The notes: generated by a model from the letters alone, not told the origin. A DNA stretch of 7,071 nt from Alphaproteobacteria bacterium (GCA_013151535.1 JAADIC010000175.1:1-7071); one strand, 5' to 3'. Positions 1 to 6,970 are shown, counted from the stretch's first letter. Made by a program: numbers and translations.

Positions 1-397
1 CGCTGCCGTTTTGCCAGATGGCCAGCAATCCGGTCAGCCCCAGACCGACACCAACCGCGAAACCAAGAACCGCAAGATGGGCCAGAAACTTACCGATCAG
101 GATTTCCGCCCGCGATAGGGGATAGGACAGGCTAAGCGCCAGGGTGCCGCGCTCGATCTCACCCGAGATGGCGTCAAACGACAGAAGCAGGCCGACAAGT
201 GGCACCAGATAGACCGAAAGCGTGGTGATCGAGGTGACGGCAACCACCAGCGGGCTGACCCCCAAAACACCGGTTGGCGCACTGCCCGCAAGGGTCAAAA
301 CGACCGAGAACAGTGCCATCAGCAGCACAGAAGTTGTCACCCATAAATTGCGTCGGGCGATGATCAGTTCAAGTCTGGCTATGGTCAGGATCGACAT
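1..397 (-). CDS. nosY: NosY, ABC-2 type permease of the NosDFY complex (partial; C-terminal half beyond the window)
   Basis: This is the membrane subunit of the NosDFY ABC transporter, which is required for CuZ-site assembly in NosZ. The visible 132 residues begin MSILTIARLEL, followed by hydrophobic segments at about residues 18-38, 47-73 and 104-128. Between the second and third lies the typical NosY/ABC-2 stretch DAISGEIERGTLALSLSYPL (residues 75-94). The family is about 270-280 residues long, so roughly half is present and truncation is by the window edge. Two ATGs are adjacent, at 400 and 397. I chose 397 because the GGAGG at 405-409 then has 7 bases of spacing instead of 4. The nosF stop overlaps either start (ATGA or TGATG), implying translational coupling to nosF. 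Identity is secure from sequence plus position after nosF; the exact start is uncertain by one codon. Confidence 0.93.
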   Translation of the reverse strand, partial: MSILTIARLELIIARRNLWVTTSVLLMALFSVVLTLAGSAPTGVLGVSPLVVAVTSITTLSVYLVPLVGLLLSFDAISGEIERGTLALSLSYPLSRAEILIGKFLAHLAVLGFAVGVGLGLTGLLAIWQNGS

Positions 398-1296
398 CAT
401 TCGCCCTCCATTCCGGAGACGCTGTAATAGCGGTACAGGTCTTCCAGACTGGCCGGAATGACATCCACATCCGTGACAAGATCGCCAAGCCCGGTGATCT
501 GCCCCAACAGGCCCAGCTTTTCATCCTGCTGGCAGGTCAGTTCGACCGAACACCCATTAAGCCGCTGCCCGCCCAGACGCGCCGCCAACTGGTCAACCGC
601 ATCGGTTGTTCCGGTCACATTCAGGCGTATCGGCAAGCGCGCGGCGCGGCGCAGATTGGCAAGATTGTCATTGGCCACCAGTCGGCCACCTGACAGGATC
701 ACAAGACGATCAGTGCTGGTTTCAAGTTCGGTCAGGGCGTGGGATGACAGCAAAACGGCGGTGCCATCAGCCGCAAGTTCCTGAACAATTTCGTAAAACT
801 CGTGGCGCGAAATCGGATCGAGCCCGCTTGTCGGCTCATCCAGCAGGGCAAGTTTTGGCCGCCCGATCAAGGCTTGCGCCAGACCAACCCGCTGGCGCAT
901 GCCCTTGGAATAGGTGCGGATACGCCGATCAGCGGCCTTGCTCAGGCCGACCCGCTCCAGCAGATTATCGGCGTCTTTCATTGGTACGGATTTCAAACGG
1001 GCGAAATGGCGCACCTGTTCGCGGCCGCTTAAAGCGCCGTGAAAAGCAACGCTTTCAGGCAAAAAACCGGTAAGTTTTCGCGCCTTGCGACTGCCCGGCA
1101 AGCCGCCCAGAACCTCGATCCTTCCGGCGCTGAGCGGGGTCAGCCCAAGGATCATACGCATCAGCGTCGTCTTTCCGGCGCCGTTATGGCCGAGCAGGGC
1201 GATCCGTTGCCCGGCTTCGACCCGCAGGCTGACATCATCAATTGCCAGCACCCCGTCAAAGCGTTTGACCACATTTTCGATCGTCAGACTTGTCAT
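397..1296 (-). CDS. nosF: NosF, ATPase subunit of the NosDFY copper-site maturation ABC transporter
   Basis: NosF is the cytoplasmic ATPase that, with NosY and NosD, drives maturation of the NosZ CuZ centre; sulfur export or copper handling has been proposed. The 299-residue protein has the full ABC order: Walker A GHNGAGKTT (36-44), FLPE in the Q-loop region (78-81), signature YSKGM (129-133), Walker B LALLDEP (149-155), D-loop SGLD (157-160) and the switch histidine in SSH (H186). A C-terminal domain of about 90 residues follows, and the length is normal for NosF. The reading frame stays open upstream to 1458, but the N-terminus MTSLTIENVVKRFDG is that of the family and a modest GGGGA (1305-1309) sits 8 bases upstream. 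The start overlaps the nosD stop as ATGA (1293-1296), and its own stop overlaps the nosY start, so nosD-F-Y are coupled. Confidence 0.96.
   Translation of the reverse strand: MTSLTIENVVKRFDGVLAIDDVSLRVEAGQRIALLGHNGAGKTTLMRMILGLTPLSAGRIEVLGGLPGSRKARKLTGFLPESVAFHGALSGREQVRHFARLKSVPMKDADNLLERVGLSKAADRRIRTYSKGMRQRVGLAQALIGRPKLALLDEPTSGLDPISRHEFYEIVQELAADGTAVLLSSHALTELETSTDRLVILSGGRLVANDNLANLRRAARLPIRLNVTGTTDAVDQLAARLGGQRLNGCSVELTCQQDEKLGLLGQITGLGDLVTDVDVIPASLEDLYRYYSVSGMEGE
405..409 (-). promoter_or_regulatory. nosY Shine-Dalgarno site
   Basis: GGAGG on the minus strand lies inside the last codons of nosF. It is 7 bases before the ATG at 397 and 4 bases before the alternative ATG at 400, so it favours the second ATG as the nosY start. 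Confidence 0.6.
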
Positions 1297-2540
1297 TGGC
1301 GTTTTCCCCAGGGTTGGATTTCCGGCATCACCGGCTGCATCAGCGGGAAGCGGTCGATGACACCGCCGGGCAGAAGCGCCGGAAAGGCCGATTGCGACCA
1401 GCGGATCAGTTGCACAGCCGGTGAGCCGATCAGGAGTTTTGCCGCCGGTTGGGTCCACAACACCCGATCCATCGCATCATTCGGGCGAAACACGGTATCG
1501 GCGATACCATTGCCATCCAGATCAAAGCTGGCGTGATCCGACCAGTAATTGCCGCGCCCGTCCACGCTCCAATCCACCCATTTCGTGCCGACATATTTCA
1601 CCTGTGTGCGATTACCGATAAAGGCGTTGCCGGTGATCTGGTTGCGTTCCGAGCCAGCGGTGAAATGGATGCCGGTTTCACAGCCCTCAAACCAATTGCC
1701 GGTCAACAGGTTCTTGTGGGCGTTATAGATGAACACACAGCGATCAGCGGTGCGTTGGATCAAATTGCCGGTGATCCGGCTGTTGTTGGTATAGTTCAGC
1801 ATGATGCCGTAATTGCGGTCATCGCGCGAAATATTGCCGCGAATGGTAACGTTTTTTGAAAACATTACCGCATAACCAAGGTGATTGCCGATCGAGATAT
1901 TGTCAGCGACCACGCTGTCATGGGCATACATGTAATGCACGGCAAAGCGCAGGTCGCGAAAGCGGTTGCCGATGAATTCGTTGCGCATCGAGGCGTTGAC
2001 AAAAATCCCGTCGCGGCCCCAGCGGATATCGTTGCCCAGTACCTTTGCACCAGGGGCGTTCCAGACATAAACACCATTGCCACGGGCGTTCATGCGCGCG
2101 TCCTGACGGCCCTCGATCACGTTGCCTTGCACGATGGCATCCTTTGCCCCCTGCACATTGACGCCAATCAGATTGCCGATGATAGTGTTGTTTTCAACAA
2201 GGGCGCGCAAGGCTTTGGCGGACAGGTCGATGCCTGCATCCTTTTTCTCGGAGCCGGAACCGGTCACGGTCAGCCCGCGGATCGTTACATCCGCCGCACT
2301 TACAGAAATCACCGATCCGGTGTTGTTGCCTTTAATCGAGGCCTTGCCGCCGCCCTCCAGCGTTAGCGGTATCTGAATATTTATCGGCCCTTTATATGCG
2401 CCCGGCTTCAGGCGGAGGATATCCCCCGCCTGCGCCATTTTCAAAGCCCCGGCAAGACCACCCGGTTCAACATTCAGCGTTGCCGCCAAGGCCATGGAGG
2501 CCTTGAGCAGGATCGCCAAAAGGATCGGGATTATACGCAT
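1293..2540 (-). CDS. nosD: NosD, periplasmic beta-helix copper-site maturation protein
   Basis: NosD is the periplasmic partner of the NosFY transporter and is needed for insertion of the tetranuclear CuZ centre into NosZ. The 415-residue product starts with a Sec-type signal peptide (MRIIPILLAILL, likely cleavage after ALA at residue 19). Residues about 80-330 are repetitive, with many turn motifs of the form N-x-I-x-GN about every 20-25 residues (for example GNVIEG, GNDIRW, GNRFRD, GNLIQR, GNWFEG, GNAFIG). This is the CASH/right-handed parallel beta-helix of the family. The conserved stretch VDGRGNYWSDHASFDLDGNG (326-345) ends the repeats and a shorter C-terminal domain follows. A GTG at 2558 would add six residues, but the AAAGGAG at 2549-2555 lies downstream of it and 8 bases before the ATG at 2540, so I chose that ATG. 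The gene starts 23 bases after nosZ and its stop overlaps nosF. Confidence 0.95.
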   Translation of the reverse strand: MRIIPILLAILLKASMALAATLNVEPGGLAGALKMAQAGDILRLKPGAYKGPINIQIPLTLEGGGKASIKGNNTGSVISVSAADVTIRGLTVTGSGSEKKDAGIDLSAKALRALVENNTIIGNLIGVNVQGAKDAIVQGNVIEGRQDARMNARGNGVYVWNAPGAKVLGNDIRWGRDGIFVNASMRNEFIGNRFRDLRFAVHYMYAHDSVVADNISIGNHLGYAVMFSKNVTIRGNISRDDRNYGIMLNYTNNSRITGNLIQRTADRCVFIYNAHKNLLTGNWFEGCETGIHFTAGSERNQITGNAFIGNRTQVKYVGTKWVDWSVDGRGNYWSDHASFDLDGNGIADTVFRPNDAMDRVLWTQPAAKLLIGSPAVQLIRWSQSAFPALLPGGVIDRFPLMQPVMPEIQPWGKRQ

Positions 2541-2548
2541 TGCCGAGG

Positions 2549-2555
2549 CTCCTTT
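2549..2555 (-). promoter_or_regulatory. nosD Shine-Dalgarno site
   Basis: AAAGGAG on the minus strand is 8 bases before the ATG at 2540, in the 23-base nosZ-nosD gap. It decides the nosD start, since the in-frame GTG at 2558 would lie upstream of it. Confidence 0.75.
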
Positions 2556-2563
2556 CACGCCGC

Positions 2564-4480
2564 TTACGCTGGCTCAACCAGCATCCGGCCGCGCATCTCC
2601 AGATGGAGCGCGTGACAGAACCACTGGCAGTAATACCAATGCACACCGGGCCGATCCGCAGTGAAGGTGACCGAAGCAGTGGCCTGTGGCCCGACCTCCA
2701 TCGCGATACCGTGGTTGCCAAGGGTGAAGCCGTGGGTCAGATCTTCGACGTCATCAAGGTTGGTGACATAAACCGTCACCTCGTCACCCTGTTTGACGGT
2801 GAATTGTTCCAGACTGAACATCGGCGCTTGCGAGGTCATATAGACCCGCACCTTGTTGCCGTCGCGGATCGGTTCCTCGGCCCCTTCTTCCAGATCGACC
2901 CCGTCAGCAGCAGCCTGAATGCGCGCGTCTTCCCACATGGGATCGTCACGTTTCCAGATATGCAAGGGGTTGAACTTGGAGCGGTGTACGATCACGCAAT
3001 CATGCGGTTCCGCAAAGGTGGACCCATCATGCACAACCTCGGGCACCTTACCCGTGATGTCGATCAACTGATCGCATTCCGGCTTCAGCGGCCCAACATT
3101 CAGGAACCGGTCTTTGGAGAACTTGTTCAGCGAAATCAGCCACTTACCATCAGCCTCGTTGGTTTCACCCATGGTGGTGTGGTTGTGGCCCGGCTGATAT
3201 TGCACATCGGTCTTGGCAATGATCGGATCGACGTCTTCACCGTTATACTTGCGGATCGCCAGATCAATGTTCCACTTGCACATCTGGCTGTCAAGGAACA
3301 GCGTGGTATAGCCGTTACCCTTGCCATCAAACGCGGTGTGAAGTGGACCAAGGCCCAGTTCAGGCTCGGCAACCACGCAGGAACGTGGATCGGCGCCCTG
3401 AAAAACCGCTTCGATCTTGTCATACTGGATCACCGAAACCGTTGGTGATAATTTGCCGTTAATCATGACGTAATTGCCGTCAGGCGACGAGTTGACACCA
3501 TGCGGGCTGTTGGGGATCGGGATATAGACCGTCAGATCCGTGCCCTTGCGCCCGTCAACCACTTTCACCCCTTTCAGGGTCTGGTAATTGCCAGCCGCAA
3601 TCGCCGCTTCGATACGGGCAATGTCAAAGACCACGGCGTGATCCATTTCATTTTCCATCATCCCGGCAAGATTGGTCGCCCCTTCCGAGTTATAGCTGGA
3701 AGCGATCGCGTATTTGCCCTGATAATCGGCATCGACATTGTCAAGATTGCCGTCAACGATAACCTGCCACGCGATTTCCATACTGTCGCCGTCAATGGCC
3801 GTAAACATGCCGACATATTTTTCCGGCTCGTCCAGAATAGTGCCGTCATTGACCAGCGGCACCCGGTGCTCGGCACAGGCGAACACATAACCGGTGCGCG
3901 GATATTTCTGTGGCCGAAGGCCGTGAATATCGGTGGCGTTGGGGATTTCGATGATCTTGTCGGGTTTCATCACATCCACCCGGATCCGGGCCACACGGGT
4001 GTTGGCCTTGTCGTTCACAAAGATATAGCGCCCATCATAGGTGCCGTTGGTGAACGAGGGGTGCGGGTGGTGCAAATCGCCGTTGTCATAGGAATCCCAG
4101 CCGCGTTTGGCCATGAATTCCCGGGTTTCGGGCAACATGTTCTCGGTCAGGATCTTCTTGGATTCATTGGTATGCCCCCAACCAGTGGCGGAATCGCGGT
4201 TGAACACCGGAATACGGATCAATTCACGCATGGATGGAATGCCAAGGATACGAACCTCGCCAGCCTGGCCCGAGGACCAGATGCCGTAATATTCGTCCAG
4301 ATCACCGGGGGCTACATTGGCGTTTGCGCTGGCTGAAGCGGGAATTGCGCTGGAAGCCAGAAGGGCGGCGCTGCCGCCACCAAAGGCGGCAAGTGTTCCG
4401 GCAACGGCCAGCCCTTTCGCCGGCCCGGTCAGAACGGCACGGCGCGTGATGCCCTCATGCTTTTTGATGTCGTCTGTCAT
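2564..4480 (-). CDS. nosZ: NosZ, nitrous oxide reductase (clade I, Tat-exported)
   Basis: NosZ reduces N2O to N2 in the periplasm as the last step of denitrification. The 638-residue precursor opens with a twin-arginine signal (TRRAVL, residues 12-17; hydrophobic core about 21-49; likely cleavage near ASA/ANA at 50-54), the hallmark of clade I. The beta-propeller carries the seven histidines expected to bind the CuZ copper-sulfide cluster: H137 and H138 (DLHHPH), H186 (IHGL), H327 (SPHGVN), H381 (GPLHTAF), H432 (GHNH) and H493 (EPHDC). The C-terminal cupredoxin domain carries the CuA ligands H583, C618, W620, C622, H626 and M629 (CQWFCHALHLEM). From memory these match Pseudomonas stutzeri NosZ numbering residue for residue. 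The start is supported by AAGGAG (4488-4493) 7 bases upstream. The start lies one base after the nosR stop, so nosZ is probably cotranscribed and perhaps translationally coupled. Nothing suggests inactivation. Confidence 0.98.
   Translation of the reverse strand: MTDDIKKHEGITRRAVLTGPAKGLAVAGTLAAFGGGSAALLASSAIPASASANANVAPGDLDEYYGIWSSGQAGEVRILGIPSMRELIRIPVFNRDSATGWGHTNESKKILTENMLPETREFMAKRGWDSYDNGDLHHPHPSFTNGTYDGRYIFVNDKANTRVARIRVDVMKPDKIIEIPNATDIHGLRPQKYPRTGYVFACAEHRVPLVNDGTILDEPEKYVGMFTAIDGDSMEIAWQVIVDGNLDNVDADYQGKYAIASSYNSEGATNLAGMMENEMDHAVVFDIARIEAAIAAGNYQTLKGVKVVDGRKGTDLTVYIPIPNSPHGVNSSPDGNYVMINGKLSPTVSVIQYDKIEAVFQGADPRSCVVAEPELGLGPLHTAFDGKGNGYTTLFLDSQMCKWNIDLAIRKYNGEDVDPIIAKTDVQYQPGHNHTTMGETNEADGKWLISLNKFSKDRFLNVGPLKPECDQLIDITGKVPEVVHDGSTFAEPHDCVIVHRSKFNPLHIWKRDDPMWEDARIQAAADGVDLEEGAEEPIRDGNKVRVYMTSQAPMFSLEQFTVKQGDEVTVYVTNLDDVEDLTHGFTLGNHGIAMEVGPQATASVTFTADRPGVHWYYCQWFCHALHLEMRGRMLVEPA
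2568..2582 (-). other. small hairpin at the nosZ stop codon
   Basis: GCTGG-TTGAG-CCAGC on the minus strand forms a perfect 5-bp GC-rich stem with a 5-base loop in the last nosZ codons (Leu-Val-Glu-Pro-Ala) just before the TAA. No U-run follows, so it is not an intrinsic terminator. It could protect the nosZ 3' end or be chance; the coding constraint alone may explain it. Confidence 0.3.
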
Positions 4481-4481
4481 T

Positions 4482-6728
4482 TTAGCTCTCCTTTTTTGAA
4501 GCTAGGGTGTTGGGGTGTCCTGTTAGTCGGTCCAGAGTGTCGCCGGAAATACCGGCGCTCTGGGAGATTTTTTGCCGCCGTTTCAACTGCTTGATGACAA
4601 CGGGGCATTTGCTGTCGTCCTGATAGAGAACCTGACAATGCAGGCAGGACAGACATTCGTTTGGGTTGATCTCGCCGGTTGGGTGAATGGCCTGAACAAA
4701 GCATTCATTGGCGCAGGTATGACACGGGCTGCCGCATTCCTTGTAGCGTTTCAGCCAGTCAAACATCCGCAAGCGGCCGGGGATCGCCAGGGCCGCGCCC
4801 AGCGGGCAGAGGTAGCGGCAATAGAACCGCTCGATAAACAGGCCGGCACCCAGAATCGCGGCCGCGAACATCACATAGGGCCAAGTGCGGGCGAATTTCA
4901 GAATGATTGCGGTCTTGAAGGGTTCAACCTCGGCATATTGCTCGGCCAGCGGGATCGAGGCCAGCGAGACGCCAAACAACCCGAGAAAGATCATGTATTT
5001 CAGCGGCCACAGGCGTTCGTGCAAGCCCCAGGGCAGGGTCCATTGCGGCACCCTGAAAAACCGCGCGATGCGGTTTGAAAGTTCCTGCAATGCGCCAAAC
5101 GGGCAGAGCCAACCGCAAAACGCGCCGCGCCCCCAGAACAGCAGCGCGACGGCCACCGAAACCCAAAGGATGAACACCAGCGGGTCCATCAGGAAGGCAT
5201 CCCAGGTGAACCCTTCGCGCAGGGATGCCCCCAGCGCCATCAGATTGACCACCGATAGCTGTGCGTTCTGCATCCAGCCAAGGAATACCAAGGTGAATGT
5301 CAAAAACCCCATGCGGAACCAGAAAAACGCGCGTTTGTTGCTTGTGGCCTGTTTTTGAAAGAAGAACACTGCGGTCAGAACCGTCAGCATCGCGATCAGA
5401 ATGGCGATCTCGACCCGTTTGCTCTGCCAGATGCGTTTCCATAAATCGGCCCGGGCGGTGGATTCGCTGTCTGGTGCCAGTGCGGTTTCGGAAACCGACC
5501 GGACAAGGTATTGCTCGGGCAGCCGATAGCCCAGATCAAATGTCAGATAAGTCTTTTGAACCGCCCCGACCGAACGCTGAACAAGCAATTGCAAGCGCCA
5601 GGGTTTGGTCGGGTCAAACCCCGCATCCGCCGGAATTCTGAACAGGTCGATTTCCTTGAAACTGGGCGCGCCTTCAGCCGCGACCTCGCCCAGTCGACGG
5701 TGTTGTCGATCACGGAAACGCACGGAAATATCGCCTTGAATCAACTGGATACGGTCGAATATCCCACCACGAACATAGCCCGAGCCTTTGAACGAATACC
5801 GCCCGCGCCCCATGATAAGAATGGCCTGCTCGCCCTCTTCCAGCCAGTTCAGGTTGTTGTTGTATTCCGCCGCGCCCAACAGACTGAGGCCAATTGATGG
5901 TGCGGATACAAGGGCGGTTTGCATGTCGATATAGGTGTCTTGGTCAGGGCCGGGTTCGGGGCGTTTGATGGCCCGCGCATCGCCAGCCTCTTTGAACGCG
6001 TCATTTATCTGGCCCACATCCAAAGTCATACGGCGCACCGCGCCATTGCCAGACAGGGTCATCCAGTCGCTGATATCGGACTTGGCCATATTCACGCTAA
6101 AACGCGGGCCGCTATTGGCCCGTTTTGCTGCCAGACCGCCAAGGCCAAGGGCGCGCGCCACCTTGATGCTGGAGCGCACAACGGAATCGTCGATAATCAT
6201 AATCGTAACGGTTGCGCCCGAAATGATTTTAAGTTCATGGGCTGACCCACCCGCCGCTGCCTCGGCCACGATATCCAGCCCTCTGTAACTTTCGGTCAGC
6301 GCTTTGATTTTTCGATCCGGAATGCCGATCAGGACGATGGGTTCCGAATGTTTGACCAGCTCGGCGCGCAGCAGTTTTGCATCCGGGCCAATGGCCACCA
6401 TGACATGGATCGGCTTGCCGGAATAACCGGTCGTGCCGACAAAATCGGACGTAATGAAGACATAACCAAGCACCTGATTGCCATTCAGAATCGGCGCGAC
6501 AGGAATGTCATCGCGGATCGCCCCGTATGACGTGGCCCCCTCTACAAACTCCGAAGCCGGGATTTTGGGCATGAATTTCGCCAGCACCGGCCCTGCCTGA
6601 TCCGTCGCCGCATAGGCGCTTTGAAACAGAAGCATCAAAGCCACTAAGGCGGAAAGAATCCCGCGCAGAAAACGCTGTTGCGCGCTGAATTCAGCGGCGG
6701 TAACTCGGGGTTTTGATCGGTCTGGCAT
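4482..6728 (-). CDS. nosR: NosR, membrane FMN/iron-sulfur protein of N2O respiration
   Basis: NosR is an inner-membrane protein needed for nos expression and for sustaining NosZ activity, probably as electron donor from the quinol pool. The 748 residues fit the family. An N-terminal signal or membrane segment (about 20-40, ending SAYA) precedes a periplasmic FMN-binding domain (about 85-200) with the flavinylation motif SGATVT (T173 is the likely covalent FMN site). After a further periplasmic region come membrane helices near 438-457, 468-486, 515-532, 577-595 and 615-632. Two CxxxCP motifs follow (C538/C542 and C637/C641), then two ferredoxin-like clusters (C665, C669, C672, C676 and C692, C695, C698, C708). 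The start is the first ATG before the signal segment. It has no good Shine-Dalgarno; AAGTTACCTT directly precedes it. The stop is one base before nosZ. All cofactor motifs are intact. Confidence 0.97.
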   Translation of the reverse strand: MPDRSKPRVTAAEFSAQQRFLRGILSALVALMLLFQSAYAATDQAGPVLAKFMPKIPASEFVEGATSYGAIRDDIPVAPILNGNQVLGYVFITSDFVGTTGYSGKPIHVMVAIGPDAKLLRAELVKHSEPIVLIGIPDRKIKALTESYRGLDIVAEAAAGGSAHELKIISGATVTIMIIDDSVVRSSIKVARALGLGGLAAKRANSGPRFSVNMAKSDISDWMTLSGNGAVRRMTLDVGQINDAFKEAGDARAIKRPEPGPDQDTYIDMQTALVSAPSIGLSLLGAAEYNNNLNWLEEGEQAILIMGRGRYSFKGSGYVRGGIFDRIQLIQGDISVRFRDRQHRRLGEVAAEGAPSFKEIDLFRIPADAGFDPTKPWRLQLLVQRSVGAVQKTYLTFDLGYRLPEQYLVRSVSETALAPDSESTARADLWKRIWQSKRVEIAILIAMLTVLTAVFFFQKQATSNKRAFFWFRMGFLTFTLVFLGWMQNAQLSVVNLMALGASLREGFTWDAFLMDPLVFILWVSVAVALLFWGRGAFCGWLCPFGALQELSNRIARFFRVPQWTLPWGLHERLWPLKYMIFLGLFGVSLASIPLAEQYAEVEPFKTAIILKFARTWPYVMFAAAILGAGLFIERFYCRYLCPLGAALAIPGRLRMFDWLKRYKECGSPCHTCANECFVQAIHPTGEINPNECLSCLHCQVLYQDDSKCPVVIKQLKRRQKISQSAGISGDTLDRLTGHPNTLASKKES
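4488..4493 (-). promoter_or_regulatory. nosZ Shine-Dalgarno site inside the end of nosR
   Basis: AAGGAG on the minus strand is 7 bases before the nosZ ATG and overlaps the last codons of nosR (the lysine-lysine-glutamate of its C-terminus). It is much stronger than anything in front of nosR, fitting the higher demand for NosZ. Confidence 0.8.
4532..4563 (-). other. strong stem-loop in the nosR 3' end, upstream of nosZ
   Basis: On the minus-strand RNA, CCAGAG plus CGCCGG pair with CCGGCG plus CUCUGG around a UAUUU loop, giving a 12-bp stem with a single 3-base ACA bulge on the 3' side. It lies within nosR codons for about residues 722-733 (SQSAGISGDTLD), 51 bases upstream of the nosZ ATG. On the nos transcript no U-run follows it, so it is not an intrinsic terminator for the operon. 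On the opposite strand it is followed by GAGA and six Ts, so it resembles a terminator for antisense transcripts. An RNA-processing or stability role for nosZ mRNA is inference. Confidence 0.55.
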
Positions 6729-6898
6729 AAGGTAACTTTGGTCGCGGCAATTGAAACTCAGGAGAAATTGCGGTCGTCAGAGTCTGCGTTCCATGATCCA
6801 AATCAAACGCTGCCGGAACGACAAATATGCCGCACCTTGCGCCTATAGTTTTGGTGAATTGCACCGCCCGGTTGTGGCTGATCCTGATAAGTTACCTT
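6729..6898. repeat. 10-bp perfect inverted repeat spanning the nosR upstream region
   Basis: AAGGTAACTT at 6729-6738 and its exact reverse complement AAGTTACCTT at 6889-6898 bracket most of the intergenic region, with 150 bases between. The inner copy touches the nosR ATG and occupies the place of its ribosome binding site. A transcript entering from the upstream gene would carry both arms and could pair over the nosR start; a transcript begun at an FNR-dependent promoter near 6758 would carry only the inner arm. The repeat is seen; the role is inference, and chance is possible (about 3% by simple counting for any 10-bp match in 240 bases). Confidence 0.5.
6793..6806 (-). promoter_or_regulatory. 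FNR/NnrR (Crp-Fnr family) binding site upstream of nosR
   Basis: On the minus strand the sequence is TTGAT-TTGG-ATCAT, matching 9 of 10 bases of the FNR consensus TTGAT-N4-ATCAA (last base T instead of A). It is centred about 71 bases upstream of the nosR ATG. FNR, FnrP, NnrR and Dnr type regulators share this motif, so the sequence cannot say which binds. Control by low oxygen and/or nitric oxide is the usual pattern for nos operons and is the likely meaning here. Confidence 0.8.
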
Positions 6899-6909
6899 CC
6901 AAAAGGAAG
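6896..6909. repeat. short hairpin downstream of the partial upstream gene
   Basis: CTTCC-AAAA-GGAAG on the plus strand (CTTCC-TTTT-GGAAG on the minus strand) is a 5-bp stem with a 4-base loop, about 62 bases after the stop of the upstream gene. It lacks a T-run and is too weak for a confident terminator. It overlaps the outer arm of the longer inverted repeat by three bases. Confidence 0.3.
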
Positions 6910-6970
6910 CACTGTTTCCAGGTGGGGTGTCGTTTTCACGGTCCGCCAAATCGCAACACGCGGCGACCCT

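Larger units (their letters stand above)
6729..6970. other. intergenic control region upstream of nosR
   Basis: These 242 bases contain no convincing gene. They hold the FNR-like box, a 10-bp inverted repeat and a short hairpin, listed separately. If the FNR-like box acts at -41.5, transcription would start near 6758 and leave a leader of about 30 bases. The matching -10 position (6765-6770, CAATTT on the minus strand) is a poor sigma70 hexamer, as is common at activator-dependent promoters. The start site is inferred, not seen. Confidence 0.6.

Noticed and set aside
1297..1458. N-terminal extension of nosF by 54 residues
   Set aside because: The extension lies inside nosD in another frame, is low in plausible structure, and the ABC N-terminus MTSLTIENVVKRF with the ATGA overlap marks the real start at 1296.
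1800..2300. Repeated GN-containing segments as possible DNA repeats
   Set aside because: The periodicity is at protein level (beta-helix turns of NosD); the underlying bases are not repeated closely enough to be DNA repeats.
2541..2558. GTG start for nosD six codons upstream
   Set aside because: The strong AAAGGAG lies downstream of this GTG and at correct spacing for the ATG at 2540, which also gives a normal signal peptide.
2540..3448. A 302-residue plus-strand open frame opposite nosZ
   Set aside because: It is fully antisense to an unmistakable nosZ with all copper ligands, and shows no recognisable domain; long antisense frames are common opposite GC-rich coding DNA.
3500..4336. A 278-residue plus-strand open frame opposite nosZ
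   Set aside because: Same reason: a shadow of nosZ codon bias, with no family signature and no upstream signals of its own.
4532..4573. Intrinsic terminator for the nos operon between nosR and nosZ
   Set aside because: The T-run follows the stem only on the plus strand; on the nos (minus-strand) transcript it precedes the stem, so it should not terminate the operon.
6878..6891. A second FNR-like palindrome (CTGAT-CCTG-ATAAG)
   Set aside because: It matches only 7 of 10 consensus bases and is far from any inferred nosR start; not strong enough to call.
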